Source: Bin80 sp965116685 (GTDB taxonomy: Bacteria; Bacteroidota; Rhodothermia; Rhodothermales; Bin80). Taken from it: a DNA stretch of 64,000 bases. The translations under genes were made by a program, and so were the position numbers. Where the stretch lies: the NCBI GenBank assembly GCA_965116685.1, contig OZ220707.1:2728001-2792000 (forward strand), given 5' to 3'. Numbering within the stretch: the first letter of the stretch is position 1; the number at the start of each line of letters is the position of its first letter. Positions 19,000 to 28,890 of this stretch are shown here, one piece after another. The notes under the pieces are model-generated. The model was not told the DNA's origin, made no database searches, and worked only from the letters and a program-made list of their open reading frames with translations.

Positions 19000-19212
19000 G
19001 GAAACCTCCATCTTTTGTTGGACTTTAGGATGTCCTGAAAATACGAAATTTGGAGGCTTCCACCCCCTTGCTTTTAGAGATTGAGGGCATATTCCCACGC
19101 GCTCAAAAAAAAAAACGCGGATCCATGCCCCATCTTGTTCCCCAACCCAGATTCGTCAACGACAACCAAACCCCAAAAAAGTCAAGGTTTTTCAAAAAAT
19201 ACCCCGATTCAG

Positions 19213-19230
19213 AGGTTTTGCAAGAGGCTC
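19213..19230 (-). repeat. Right terminal inverted repeat of the IS
   Basis: Reads AGGTTTTGCAAGAGGCTC on the plus strand and is followed by GAAC, completing the 4-bp target duplication. Confidence 0.9.
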
Positions 19231-19244
19231 GAACGAATAATAAT

Positions 19245-20045
19245 TTAGAGATTATATGATGATGGATGTTTCGAGTTCATCAATCGGAATGCCTCCGGCA
19301 GTAGATCCCTGGTACGAAAACACTTGGGTGCCTGACGGCCTCGATCAAACCAGACAACGGACTCGGGAGCAATCTCATACAATACTTGTCTGCAGGCCCC
19401 GCAGGGAGTAGCTGACATGGATTTGGGACAGGAAACATAGATGCTTTGAATGTTTGATGCTCCTGCGCTCACCGCTGTCGCAATGGCCGCACGTTCAGCG
19501 CAAAGTATTCGTGTCCAGTCAGGATGCTCAATATTGGCACCCTGAAAATATTGGAGCTTATCCGTAACCGCAATTGCACCGACGGGGAAATTCGATTCTG
19601 GTGTATCGGCATACCCTGCTGCATGTCTTGCAAGGCGGATTCCAGTGTTTGGATCGATCGGTTTGGAAAAATGCTTACCCATGGTGAGTTGGTTACGGAT
19701 CCGATAGGTACATCCCGGTGTGCCAAAGAAGTCTTTATCCAATTGATCCAGAGATGGTGTCCGTGATTGAAGGATGGCCATTTTTTCCTCCTGCTTTACA
19801 GGGCCACTGAAAAAAATGGCTGCAATATCTTTTCTCCCAACTGAGGCGGTACTAGCTAGTACCGAAGACAGAGCGGGGATGACCATAGGGTAGGAAGCAT
19901 TTTCGATCCGAACCCCACATGCCCAGTCTCCGCCTGACATGAGTACCAAGGCTGCTCTTGGTTGATCGGAGTAAGGGGTAAAGGAGCGGAGTGCCGCCTC
20001 CTGGGCATAACGTCGCAATGTATCAATTTCCCAAGATTTTTTCAT
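19245..20045 (-). CDS. cdd: Cytidine deaminase, two-domain type
   Basis: A 266-residue enzyme that converts cytidine or deoxycytidine to uridine forms in pyrimidine salvage. It is the long, tandem-domain form. The C-terminal half carries the zinc site: C182-A-E184 (catalytic glutamate) and PCGAC with C215 and C218. The N-terminal half keeps the fold (VRIENASYPMVIPALSSVLAS) but lacks the zinc ligands, as in homodimeric enzymes of the E. coli type. The stop is 14 bp from the IS end; before that insertion the S8 peptidase gene began about 40 bp downstream, so the two were likely cotranscribed. Confidence 0.9.
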   Translation of the reverse strand: MKKSWEIDTLRRYAQEAALRSFTPYSDQPRAALVLMSGGDWACGVRIENASYPMVIPALSSVLASTASVGRKDIAAIFFSGPVKQEEKMAILQSRTPSLDQLDKDFFGTPGCTYRIRNQLTMGKHFSKPIDPNTGIRLARHAAGYADTPESNFPVGAIAVTDKLQYFQGANIEHPDWTRILCAERAAIATAVSAGASNIQSIYVSCPKSMSATPCGACRQVLYEIAPESVVWFDRGRQAPKCFRTRDLLPEAFRLMNSKHPSSYNL

Positions 20046-20091
20046 GGTTTCAGGAACGCTTGACGCTATGAATTAGTTCGCTCGTGTTTCA

Positions 20092-20174
<83 letters not shown>

Positions 20175-20295
20175 CAATACCCAGCGTGCAGGCTGGGTGT
20201 GCCCGCACTGCGGTCCAATGCCTCCTTCAAGAAGCGGCTTGAGTGCTATTTCAAGATCACAGGGCTACTTCTGTATGCTTGTTATCGGATAAGCA

Positions 20296-21033
20296 CTATC
20301 GGATGGTGTTCCATTTTTCCGACATAATCTTCAGGTATTCTTCCGGGGCCACCAGGGTGCCCTCGGGAGGTGTGATCTTCTTCTCAAGTCCCTCTTCAAG
20401 CCGTAGAGCAACAAAATTGAGACTGCCATTGAAGCCCTGGAGGCTCGCCATGTCGGTCTTCATCACTAAGGGGAGACCGGGAAGTCCACCGAATTGCATC
20501 GGCCCGGCCATGGATGGAATCTCGGGCGAATACCAGGCAACAACGTTGAGTGTGTCGGATGAAAATTCGGCCTTTTTGACTGGATAGTCCAGAATCGTAC
20601 TGTCTGCGTCAATCAGGCTCCAGTCAAGGGGCTCAATTTTCTGCGAGATCAAGTATGCCGTTTCATCAAAGCTGGGCATCCGTGTGATCATCGTGCCTTC
20701 CATATAGTCAACGTAGGCCACTTGTAAAGGCACATCTCCTCCAAGTGGGTTCATTCCAGGGGGTGATGATGGGAGTTCAGGTGTCACGAAAGATTTGTGC
20801 CCACTGAACTGCATACGCATTGAGATGGTGCGAAACTGTTCTGGGATGGTCGACATTTGCTGCATCATCTGCTGAATCATGGCTGAATCCAGTGGCATGT
20901 CTGGGGGTAGATTTGCCATGATTGCCTCCATAGATGGCATCTCCATGTCATATGTCATGGAATATTCTACCGTCCCCTCTTGAGCAAAAAGGGTTGAGGG
21001 AAAGAGGGCAAACAAAAGGATCAGGTAGCGCAT
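20296..21033 (-). CDS. GLPGLI family protein
   Basis: A 245-residue exported protein of the Bacteroidota GLPGLI family (function unknown, named for its motif). It has a signal peptide (MRYLILLFALFPSTLFAQ) and a beta-rich mature part containing GGLPGLPLVMKT, the family motif with I replaced by P/L, and methionine-rich N-terminal stretches. The frame is open further upstream, but that part lies over the SusD terminator and has no family similarity, so ATG 21033 is the start. The region around residues 20-60 (EMPSMEAIMANLPPDMPLDSAMIQ) is unusually rich in Met and Pro. It follows SusC/SusD on the same strand but behind a terminator. Confidence 0.8.
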   Translation of the reverse strand: MRYLILLFALFPSTLFAQEGTVEYSMTYDMEMPSMEAIMANLPPDMPLDSAMIQQMMQQMSTIPEQFRTISMRMQFSGHKSFVTPELPSSPPGMNPLGGDVPLQVAYVDYMEGTMITRMPSFDETAYLISQKIEPLDWSLIDADSTILDYPVKKAEFSSDTLNVVAWYSPEIPSMAGPMQFGGLPGLPLVMKTDMASLQGFNGSLNFVALRLEEGLEKKITPPEGTLVAPEEYLKIMSEKWNTIR

Positions 21034-21076
21034 GTGGGTTACTGGTTGTATTTGGAGGGCTTTCCAGATGAATGAG

Positions 21077-21117
21077 AAAAAAAGTCCTCCTATGCTTTGG
21101 CACAGGAGGACTTTTTT
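21077..21117 (-). terminator. Rho-independent terminator after susD
   Basis: A long stem made of AAAAAAGTCCTCCT and its complement AGGAGGACTTTTTT with a loop of about 12 bases; it is flanked by A and T runs, so it could act in both directions. It lies 20 bp after the SusD stop. Confidence 0.88.
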
Positions 21118-21136
21118 CCGAGAGAATTTGCAAAAT

Positions 21137-22822
21137 CTAGTAACCGGGGTTCTGGACCAGGTTGGGGTTCGCTTGCAACTGGCCTTCGGGGATCGGAGCG
21201 ACATTGTAATGTGCCGCAGTGACCGCCCCCTCTGCATTGCCTGCTGGATGCTTGAATCTCCAAGGATCATTATAGCGTGTTTCACCACCGGCAACCCCGT
21301 CAAACCGGATTAAATCCTGTCGTCGGGTCTGTTCAAAGAACAACTCTCTTGCACGTTCGGCAACAAGCCGATCTTCGGTCAAAGCATCAAAGCCATCCAC
21401 ACCGGAGCGCATACGAATCTGATTGACCAGAGCCAAGGCCTCCGCACTGGCTGGATTTTGTCTCCACAAGACCTCTGCCTTGAGAAGGAGCACATCCGCA
21501 TATCGGAAGATGACGAAGTCGTTACTCATCTCACTGCCGATTCCAGGCTCAAACTCATATTTACCGATACGTGCGCCGCACTGGCGACAGGCGACCCCCT
21601 GGAGGTCGTTAATCGTTGGTATGAAGGAGAGAGGCGGCCCATTCATGTCAAAATCGCTGAATACACCTGAATCTTCGACACGGTCACCAGCAGCAGTATA
21701 CTGAGGACCAACCAGGAAATTGCCAAGGCGGTTATCCATCGTTCCCATGACACGCTCAAGACCGGCATCATCACTGGTTGGGTTGACTCCGTAAACTTCT
21801 CCCTGAGGTCCTGGATTCTGCACAGGGTCAATCACAGATTCATAGAGCTTTTGCGTAGCACTCCAGCCATTCCATGGCTGATTTTGGAAGTTGTAGGTAT
21901 TCTGACTTCCATAATGCAGGGTCATTTGATGCAGGTTGAACCCACCCCGGAATACTTTGTCATAAGGAACGACGAAAATATTTTCGGGGGATCCATCATT
22001 CTGAATGAGGAAATTGGAATGGTAATCATCTGCAAGACTGAATATGCCCGAATTGATGATTTCATTCAGGTGGGTCAATGCATCGTTCCATCGTGGAGTC
22101 CCAGTGTATACCTCGGCATTCATGTACAATTTTGCCAACGTCATATGCGCCACATAAGCATTCATTCTACCATAGGTGGCCCGGGTATCCGTGCTCAGGT
22201 TTGGCAGGTTATCTTTGAGTTCCTTTTCCACGAACTCAAAGACCATGCGCCGACCCTCATCAAAGTTCGAAGATGGCTGGGACGGCTGTTCGGGCGCGTC
22301 AACAAAGCTCGTTACCAGAGGCACATTGCCAAAGGCATCTAGGAGCCAGTAGTAGTAGAACGCACGAAGTGCTTTCAATTCGGACACAAATGGGGTCACC
22401 AGGTCCGCATTGGCGGTCCCGTCAGCCAATGCACTTTCAAACTGGAAAATTAGACGGTTGGCGTTGTTGACCCCGCCGAAATACCCAGTCCAGAATCCGT
22501 CGAAGGTGCCTTCTTCGGAAGTCCAGGTATGGGTGTGGAGGCGGAACCAGAAGCCACCATCAGACCAGTCTTGCCCTCTGGTCGGGACGATTAATTCATC
22601 GGTTGTGACTTCGTTCAGCTGGGCCGGAGCACCACTTCCTCCCACGCTACCCAAGTTGCTGTAGGCATCGCCCATGGCAGAAATAAACTGCTGGTCATCC
22701 TGAAAGAAGTCAACCGGCTCAACCTGATCGTCAACGGGCTCTGAAAGGTCCGTGCACGCCGAAGCAAAGAACAGCATGCCTACCGCAAGGACCAACGAGC
22801 AAAGTGTGAATGGTTTTTTCAT
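21137..22822 (-). CDS. SusD/RagB family nutrient-binding lipoprotein
   Basis: A 561-residue lipoprotein that forms the lid of a SusC channel at the outer membrane. It has a signal II sequence, MKKPFTLCSLVLAVGMLFFASAC, whose final Cys23 is the lipid site. The mature part shows the SusD pattern: an N-terminal TPR-helical region (FISAMGDAYSNLG, ALRAFYYYWLLDAFGNVPLV), and the C-terminal RagB/SusD segment with YADVLLLKAEVLWR, AGVDGFDALTEDRLVAERARELFFEQTRRQDLIRF-like features. ATG 22822 is chosen because it places the lipobox correctly. It begins 31 bp after the SusC stop. The substrate (glycan or peptide) is not evident; no glycosidase lies nearby, but an S9 peptidase does. Confidence 0.92.
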   Translation of the reverse strand: MKKPFTLCSLVLAVGMLFFASACTDLSEPVDDQVEPVDFFQDDQQFISAMGDAYSNLGSVGGSGAPAQLNEVTTDELIVPTRGQDWSDGGFWFRLHTHTWTSEEGTFDGFWTGYFGGVNNANRLIFQFESALADGTANADLVTPFVSELKALRAFYYYWLLDAFGNVPLVTSFVDAPEQPSQPSSNFDEGRRMVFEFVEKELKDNLPNLSTDTRATYGRMNAYVAHMTLAKLYMNAEVYTGTPRWNDALTHLNEIINSGIFSLADDYHSNFLIQNDGSPENIFVVPYDKVFRGGFNLHQMTLHYGSQNTYNFQNQPWNGWSATQKLYESVIDPVQNPGPQGEVYGVNPTSDDAGLERVMGTMDNRLGNFLVGPQYTAAGDRVEDSGVFSDFDMNGPPLSFIPTINDLQGVACRQCGARIGKYEFEPGIGSEMSNDFVIFRYADVLLLKAEVLWRQNPASAEALALVNQIRMRSGVDGFDALTEDRLVAERARELFFEQTRRQDLIRFDGVAGGETRYNDPWRFKHPAGNAEGAVTAAHYNVAPIPEGQLQANPNLVQNPGY

Positions 22823-22853
22823 TTTCAATCTATTTACGTTTGTTGGTCTGTTG

Positions 22854-25800
22854 TTACAAATTGATGTTGACGCCAAAACTGACAGAGCGTGTTGTGAAAT
22901 ATTCTAAACGCCGCTCAATGCCTGGTCCCAGTGGACCAACGGTGGCTCCCTGTCCAGATTGTCCCTGATCCCGGTCCACGTACCGTACCTGTGGATTCAG
23001 GCCGGAATAACCGGTGATCGTAAACAGGTTGTTGCCGGACAGATAGAATCGCACCCGCCTGATGGGGGTGTTTGCAAGCACAGACGCAGGGAGAGTGTAT
23101 CCAACAGAGGCATTGCTCAAACGTACATAATCTCCGTTTTCAACGTGGTAACTGGACCAGCGTGGATCATCGTTAAGCTTGGCCAAATCGAAAGCATCCT
23201 GCAAGACGTTGTAAGATGAAATCTGTTTTGGCACGGAGTAGAATGTACTGAACATGTTCGCGATCTGGTGACCAAAGACACCCTCAACAAAGAAGCTCGC
23301 ATCGAAATCTCCATAGGACATCCGGTTTGACCAACCCAGTTGGAAATCAGGAAGGCCATTACCCAGGATCTGCTCATCACCCGGAAAGTCAAGTGCCTCA
23401 TACTCTTTTTCTGTGCCATCTGCGGCATGGAAAAGCCACTTGCCATTGTCTCCAATTCTAGCAAACTGGGGCCCCCATAACTGACCAATAGGCTCTCCCT
23501 CCTTGATTCGAATCATTTGTACGTTGTTGAGTCCGGGTGCTCCGGGCTCCGCCAAAAACTGAACATCTTCCGTCAGATACTTGTCCAGCATTGTTTCTGA
23601 GTAGAAAGAAGCAATTACCCCGGAACTCCATGTGAAGTCACTGGCAGAACTGCCTTGGAGAATTTCATAGTCCAGAGAGAGTTCCAGTCCACTGGTTGAC
23701 AACTCGCCAACATTACTCCATGTGGTGGGGTACAGGTTTGGTGGAACCGGTACTGCGATCTGGAAGAGCAAGTCACTGGTCGTGGACTGATAGGCATCAA
23801 TTCGACCACTCAACCGGTTATCCAGGGCCACGAAATCAAGTCCAAGATTGATTTCCGTTTTCTCCTCCCATTTCAGGTTTGGATTCGGATTACTGACTGG
23901 GCTGAAGCTTTGGATATATTGACCACCCACAAAGAAACTACCTGCAGGACCTAGTCTGGAGAGGGAAAGGCCACTGACTGGAGCGTCCTGCCCGGTCTTA
24001 CCAATACTGGCTCGGAGGCGCAGTTCGCTGAAGTAGGGAAGTTCGACGAGGTTTGCCAATTCAACCCCAACCCCGGCGGACCAGAAAAGCCCCCACTTGT
24101 TATCAACGCCAAATCGTGAGGACCCTTCACGGCGGGCACTTGCATTGAAGAAGAAGGTGCCGTCATAGTTTGCGTTCACACGGCCAAAGAAGGCGATCAG
24201 GCGGTTTGTTTCACGGAAACTGCCTACGTCTGCTTCACCCTGGTTGAAGTCCTGTGCAAAGGAGAAGTTGTTGTAGGAAACCTTATCGGTGACAAAGTCA
24301 CCTCCACCGGCATTAAAGCCCTCACTGACAAAATCATTGAAGGAGTATCCGCCGATGAATTCAAGCGCAACATCACTAGTCAGATCACCAGCGTAATGAA
24401 GCGTTGTCTCAAAGAGCTCACTTTCCAGGTCTGAGTAGGATTGCTCCGCACGGCCAGGACCAAGCGCGGCAGCAGTCGCCCCGCCACCAACTTTGTGTCG
24501 ACGCGAGTAAAAGTTCCTCGCAACCCGGTCGTTATTTTGGTAGGAGTACTGGACTGCAATGGAGAGACCAGGAAGCAGGGAGGACAGATCGTAATCGCCC
24601 TTAAAAACACCGGAGAACAGCTTGCTCTCACCAATCCTGCTTCCCTCCTCAATGATTGCAACTGGATTGAAGTAGTTGAAGAGTGGTTGTTCAAAGAATC
24701 CACCAGTATTCTCAAATCCGTCTGCCGTGACCGGTGCGGTCGGGTTCATGACACCGGAGAACTTGAAGGCATCCGCAAAACCGAAGTTTTGGTCCCTCTT
24801 ATTGGCTGCCAACTGGATCGTGATCTCCAACTTGCGATCAAGTGTCCACTGCGTGAAGTTGAGTCTTCCACCGATCTCCTGGAAGCCGGTGTAGCGTTGA
24901 ATTCCATTACGGTCCCGGAAATTCCCGGAAACCCGGTAAATCGAATTTTCGCTTCCACCACTGAGTGCAAGGGTATGAACCATGTTCGAGCCCTGCTGGG
25001 TGACTTCCTCGAACCAGTCTGTATTATGGCCCAAATCCGGAGCGGCAAAACCAGTCTCCTGAGAGAGTCGACGGAACTCATCACCGGAAAGTACATCCAA
25101 GCGGTTTTCAATTCCTTCGTAGGTATAGTAGGCATTGTAGTCTACGGATACTCCTTCGCGGGCTTCACCGGTTTTGGTGGTGATGAGAATTACGCCAGCG
25201 GATCCTCGAGTTCCGTAAATGGCTGAAGCAGAGGCATCCTTGAGCACGTCAATAGACTCAATATCCGTAGGATCAATGCTGTCAATGCTGCCACCAACAA
25301 CGCCGTCCACGACAACCAGAGGAGACTGGTTTGCCCCGAAGGAGGAGATTCCACGCAGCCGGACATCCGGTGAGTCATTCGGATTTCCATTGCGGGTAGT
25401 GATTTGGAGCCCGGCAACCTTGCCCTGGATCATTTCCTCGACAGAGTTTACGTTACCAGTCACAAAATCCTCCTCTCCAAGGTTGGAGACGGAGCCTGTA
25501 ATGGTTCGACGTTCCTGGGATCCATAGCCCGTTACCACCAGTTCTTCACCGACTTCATAGACCGTTTCGATCAGGTCTACATCAATGGTTGTTCGGCCAT
25601 CAATTCCAATTTCCTGCGTGTCGAACCCGATAAAGGAAAAGACCAGCGTGTCCTGTAGTGAAGCCACAGTGAGACTGTAAGCTCCGTTGATGTCGGAGGT
25701 GGTTCCTTCAAAGGTTCCCTTGATGATGATGTTTACACCAGGCAGCGGTTCGGATGACAAGGCATCACGCACCGTACCTTGAACCTGGCTTTGAGCGAAA

Positions 25801-25868
25801 GTGCTTCCGGCCGAAAAAGCCACGAGCGGAATCAGCGCGTACAGAAGTAAAGGTGATTTTATCTTCAT
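22854..25868 (-). CDS. SusC/RagA family TonB-linked outer-membrane channel
   Basis: A 1004-residue outer-membrane transporter. After a signal peptide (cleavage near STFAQ) comes a carboxypeptidase-like domain (VQGTVRDALSSEPLPGVNI), then the TonB box/plug with VVTGYGSQERR, VRLRGISSFG, PLVVVDGV and the diagnostic SusC motif DVLKDASASAIYGTRGSAGVILITT. The rest is a 22-strand barrel. It pairs with the SusD lipoprotein directly downstream (31 bp). The start ATG 25868 gives a normal signal peptide, although the frame is open for 14 codons more. A set of 9-bp direct repeats lies about 60 bp upstream and could be regulatory. Confidence 0.94.
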   Translation of the reverse strand: MKIKSPLLLYALIPLVAFSAGSTFAQSQVQGTVRDALSSEPLPGVNIIIKGTFEGTTSDINGAYSLTVASLQDTLVFSFIGFDTQEIGIDGRTTIDVDLIETVYEVGEELVVTGYGSQERRTITGSVSNLGEEDFVTGNVNSVEEMIQGKVAGLQITTRNGNPNDSPDVRLRGISSFGANQSPLVVVDGVVGGSIDSIDPTDIESIDVLKDASASAIYGTRGSAGVILITTKTGEAREGVSVDYNAYYTYEGIENRLDVLSGDEFRRLSQETGFAAPDLGHNTDWFEEVTQQGSNMVHTLALSGGSENSIYRVSGNFRDRNGIQRYTGFQEIGGRLNFTQWTLDRKLEITIQLAANKRDQNFGFADAFKFSGVMNPTAPVTADGFENTGGFFEQPLFNYFNPVAIIEEGSRIGESKLFSGVFKGDYDLSSLLPGLSIAVQYSYQNNDRVARNFYSRRHKVGGGATAAALGPGRAEQSYSDLESELFETTLHYAGDLTSDVALEFIGGYSFNDFVSEGFNAGGGDFVTDKVSYNNFSFAQDFNQGEADVGSFRETNRLIAFFGRVNANYDGTFFFNASARREGSSRFGVDNKWGLFWSAGVGVELANLVELPYFSELRLRASIGKTGQDAPVSGLSLSRLGPAGSFFVGGQYIQSFSPVSNPNPNLKWEEKTEINLGLDFVALDNRLSGRIDAYQSTTSDLLFQIAVPVPPNLYPTTWSNVGELSTSGLELSLDYEILQGSSASDFTWSSGVIASFYSETMLDKYLTEDVQFLAEPGAPGLNNVQMIRIKEGEPIGQLWGPQFARIGDNGKWLFHAADGTEKEYEALDFPGDEQILGNGLPDFQLGWSNRMSYGDFDASFFVEGVFGHQIANMFSTFYSVPKQISSYNVLQDAFDLAKLNDDPRWSSYHVENGDYVRLSNASVGYTLPASVLANTPIRRVRFYLSGNNLFTITGYSGLNPQVRYVDRDQGQSGQGATVGPLGPGIERRLEYFTTRSVSFGVNINL

Positions 25869-26329
25869 GTTGTGAAATGAGATATGATTAACAAAAAAAG
25901 AGAGGTCCAAAGGCGTAGCCCTCCACGTACGTAATGTACGTAATATACGTTAAACCACAGCTTTTTCTTATAGCCTGCCAATTTGTTCCAGTTGCTGTAA
26001 TTGTGAATATTCGTTGAGAGAAGACAGCATAATGGGGCATGCCATTCAATGCACGGACAGGATGTATACTTGTTGTTTGCCTCGGCCTGGAAACGACCCG
26101 GATGCCGCAATCCCGATCCCATAATGGTGAGCCAGACAGGAGATCCTCCAAGGCCGGAAGAGTTGTATTGAGTGGACAGGTAGGATCTGCGACGAGTTCA
26201 AGATCTTCATTGAAATCTGCGTCGTCAGAGCTTAAGGATGATAGTCTTCCAGGTTTCGGAACAATAGAGGATTCGGATAGGTTGTTTCCCCGGTCGTATT
26301 TTCGGTAAAATTCAAGTTCAACCCAGATC
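25869..26329. other. Divergent intergenic region between susC and the S9 peptidase
   Basis: 461 bp. Open frames of 85-147 codons exist on both strands, but none shows a recognisable domain or signal peptide and I do not regard them as genes. It holds the 9-bp repeats described separately and must contain promoters for both divergent genes. Confidence 0.4.
25928..25954. repeat. Three 9-bp direct repeats upstream of susC
   Basis: TACGTAATG, TACGTAATA and TACGTTAAA stand head to tail, each containing the palindrome TACGTA or close to it. They sit about 60 bp before the SusC start. Spacing of 9 bp with palindromic cores suggests a regulator operator; no partner is identified. Confidence 0.45.
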
Positions 26330-28777
26330 ATGAAATATTCTCCTATCCTACTATGTATACTGTTTATGGTTATTCTTAGTGTGCACTCCGCGGAGGCACA
26401 ACTGGACTATCAAGACCCACCTGCACCGCTAGATCGGTTGCTTGATGCCCCCGTCACCCCATCGGTTCGGCTGAGCCCCGATGGTACGCTCATGGCCTTG
26501 TTGCACAGGCCGGGACTCCCCTCAATTGCAGACGTTGCTGCACCAGAAATGCGCCTTGCTGGGATGCGGATCAATCCAAGGATATATGGTCCAAGCCGCA
26601 GTACCGCTTATTCCGGAATCAGCTTCAAGTCGTTGGACGAAAGTCCGGCATATCCTATAACGGGGATCCCGGAATCTGGTAGAGTTCGAAATGTATTCTG
26701 GGCACCGGATGGGGCGCATATAGCATTTACCGTGGACATGGTTGATCGGATAGATTTGTATGTCGCCGAAGTATCCACTGGGATCGCTCATAAATTGGCA
26801 GATGTTGCGGTCAACGATATAACCTATGGCAGCCTGCACTGGCATCCAGACTCACAGTCCTTGCTCGTCCGTGCGGTTCCAGAGGACCAGGCAGACATGC
26901 CGGCCCAGCCACTCGCTCCAGAAGGCCCGGTAATTCAGGAGAATCTGGGCGAGGAGGCACCAGCACGGACGTATCAGGATTTGCTCTCAAATCCGCACGA
27001 CGAAGACCTATTTGCGTGGTTCATGACTTCTCAGATCCTGCATATCACACTGGAGGGCACGATTACTCCGCTGGGGCCAGCGGGATTAGCCCTGACCCCG
27101 GAGCCATCTCCAGATGGGCAATATATTCTGATTCGCGCAATGCATCGCCCATTTTCCTATCTGGTTCCGGCAAGTCGTTTTCCACACAGTTATACGATCT
27201 ATGACACGCAGGGACAGCTGGTCAAAGAGGTAGCAAGACTGCCTCTGGCAGAGAATGTACCGGTTGCATTTGGATCCACCACCAATGGGCCTCGCAGTAT
27301 GGCCTGGAGAGCAGATGCGCCCGCTACGCTTGTTTGGGTTGAAGCACTGGATGGGGGCGATGCAGGAGTTGAGGCAATGTTGAGAGACGAAGTCTTTTTA
27401 TTGGATGCGCCTTTTGAATCCGATCCCGTGTCTCTGGTAAAGTTGCAACTCCGGTACAGTGGAATCCTGTGGGGCAATGAATCACTGGCCCTGGTTATGG
27501 AAATGTGGTGGTCCACTCGGCAACAAAGGACATCCCTGTTGAATACTTCAAATCCTGGGGAGATCATCAAGGTGGTATTTGATCGCTCCATGGAAGATCG
27601 TTACAGTAACCCGGGGGCCTTTCAGAGGATACGCACAGCACAGGGAACGTCGGTGCTTCAGATGGATGGGAATCGACTCCTGCTTATTGGTACTGGAGCA
27701 TCGGAGGATGGGGACCGTCCGTTTTTGCGAAAATTGGATTTGGACACGGGCGAAACCATCACGCTCTTCCAAAGCGAGGCACCATACTATGAGCGCCCTG
27801 TTTCAGTCGTGGATGATTCCCACATTCTGACCATTCGGGAGTCGGTTGATGATCCACCAAATTACTTTGTGCGCAATCTGGAAGAAGGTTCTCTGGCGGC
27901 CGCAACAAACTTTGAACATCCTTACCCAGAGCTGGCTGCCATGACAAAGGAAGAGCTCAATTATACGCGTGCAGATGGGGTCCCCTTGAAGGCGACGCTC
28001 TATCTTCCACCGGACTATAGTAGCGAGCAGGACGGGCCGCTTCCAACACTTATCTGGGCCTATCCGCGTGAATTCAAAAATGCTGCTTTTGCCGGTCAGC
28101 GAAGCGGCAGCCCCTTTCGATTCAAATACATGAGTTATTCAGGGGCGATCCCCTATGTAACCCAGGGATATGCCGTACTTGATGGCACCTCCATGCCCGT
28201 GATTGGGGAAGGGGAAGAGGAGCCTAACGATACATTTAGGGAACAGTTGGTAGCCAATGCGCAGGCGGCGATTGATGCTGGCGCAGCACGGGGAGTTGTA
28301 GACCCCAATCGTGTGGCAATCGCGGGACACTCCTACGGTGCATTTATGACCGCAAACCTCCTGGCCCATTCCGATCTCTTCCGGGCCGGAATTGCGAGAA
28401 GCGGTGCTTATAACCGTACGCTGACCCCCTTTGGGTTTCAGCGGGAGGAGCGTTTGTTCTGGGAGTCACCAGAGACGTACTATACGATGTCACCATTTAT
28501 GCATGCGGATAAGGTGAACGAGCCAATCTTGCTTATTCATGGTGAAGCAGATAATAACTCAGGAACGTTTCCACTTCAGAGCCGCCGCTTTTATGGAGCA
28601 TTAAAGGGGCTTGGCAAGACCGCACGCCTGGTCATGCTTCCTCATGAAAGCCACGGATATCGTGCGCGAGAATCTGTTGGGCATGTTCTTTGGGAAACGA
28701 CGCGCTGGTTGGATACTTATGTGAAGAATGCAGGGAATTCGGAGAACGTGACTGCGCCTCCAACACCGAATCTGTAG
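26330..28777 (+). CDS. Secreted S9 (prolyl-oligopeptidase family) serine peptidase
   Basis: An 815-residue exported hydrolase. It has a signal peptide (LCILFMVILSVHSAEAQ), then a WD/beta-propeller region of about 500 residues (SPDGTLMALLHRPG, WAPDGAHIAFTVDM, SPDGQYILIRA) and a C-terminal alpha/beta-hydrolase domain. The triad is visible: S668 in GHSYGAFMT, D741 in GEADNN and H775 in ESHGYR. The propeller restricts entry to short peptides in known members. The closest described architecture is the glutamyl-endopeptidase-like branch of the family (signal plus long propeller, PPDY and WAYPREF); exact specificity is inferred only. It is divergent from SusC and may trim peptides for that uptake pair. 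Confidence 0.88.
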   Translation: MKYSPILLCILFMVILSVHSAEAQLDYQDPPAPLDRLLDAPVTPSVRLSPDGTLMALLHRPGLPSIADVAAPEMRLAGMRINPRIYGPSRSTAYSGISFKSLDESPAYPITGIPESGRVRNVFWAPDGAHIAFTVDMVDRIDLYVAEVSTGIAHKLADVAVNDITYGSLHWHPDSQSLLVRAVPEDQADMPAQPLAPEGPVIQENLGEEAPARTYQDLLSNPHDEDLFAWFMTSQILHITLEGTITPLGPAGLALTPEPSPDGQYILIRAMHRPFSYLVPASRFPHSYTIYDTQGQLVKEVARLPLAENVPVAFGSTTNGPRSMAWRADAPATLVWVEALDGGDAGVEAMLRDEVFLLDAPFESDPVSLVKLQLRYSGILWGNESLALVMEMWWSTRQQRTSLLNTSNPGEIIKVVFDRSMEDRYSNPGAFQRIRTAQGTSVLQMDGNRLLLIGTGASEDGDRPFLRKLDLDTGETITLFQSEAPYYERPVSVVDDSHILTIRESVDDPPNYFVRNLEEGSLAAATNFEHPYPELAAMTKEELNYTRADGVPLKATLYLPPDYSSEQDGPLPTLIWAYPREFKNAAFAGQRSGSPFRFKYMSYSGAIPYVTQGYAVLDGTSMPVIGEGEEEPNDTFREQLVANAQAAIDAGAARGVVDPNRVAIAGHSYGAFMTANLLAHSDLFRAGIARSGAYNRTLTPFGFQREERLFWESPETYYTMSPFMHADKVNEPILLIHGEADNNSGTFPLQSRRFYGALKGLGKTARLVMLPHESHGYRARESVGHVLWETTRWLDTYVKNAGNSENVTAPPTPNL

Positions 28778-28890
28778 GCTCAAATGGTTTGGTAATTGAA
28801 GCACTAAAAATCCCTATATCATGGCGAAGCGGATTATACATCAGAAGTATCGCCTTTCTGAATTGCCGCTTGATGGAATGTGGAGGTTAT

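Larger units (their letters stand above)
17594..19230 (-). mobile_element. Complete IS5/IS1182-like insertion sequence (1637 bp)
   Basis: Perfect 18-bp inverted ends, GAGCCTCTTGCAAAACCT at the left and its complement at the right, flank one transposase gene. The 4-bp sequence GAAC occurs immediately outside both ends (17590-17593 and 19231-19234), the target duplication. The element holds about 245 bp of noncoding DNA at its left end and about 210 bp at its right end. Removing it and one GAAC copy places the S8 peptidase start about 40 bp after the cdd stop. Confidence 0.9.

Noticed and set aside
25888..26331. Open frames of 85-147 codons on both strands between susC and the S9 peptidase.
   Set aside because: No domain, signal peptide or start signal; they overlap each other and the likely divergent promoters.
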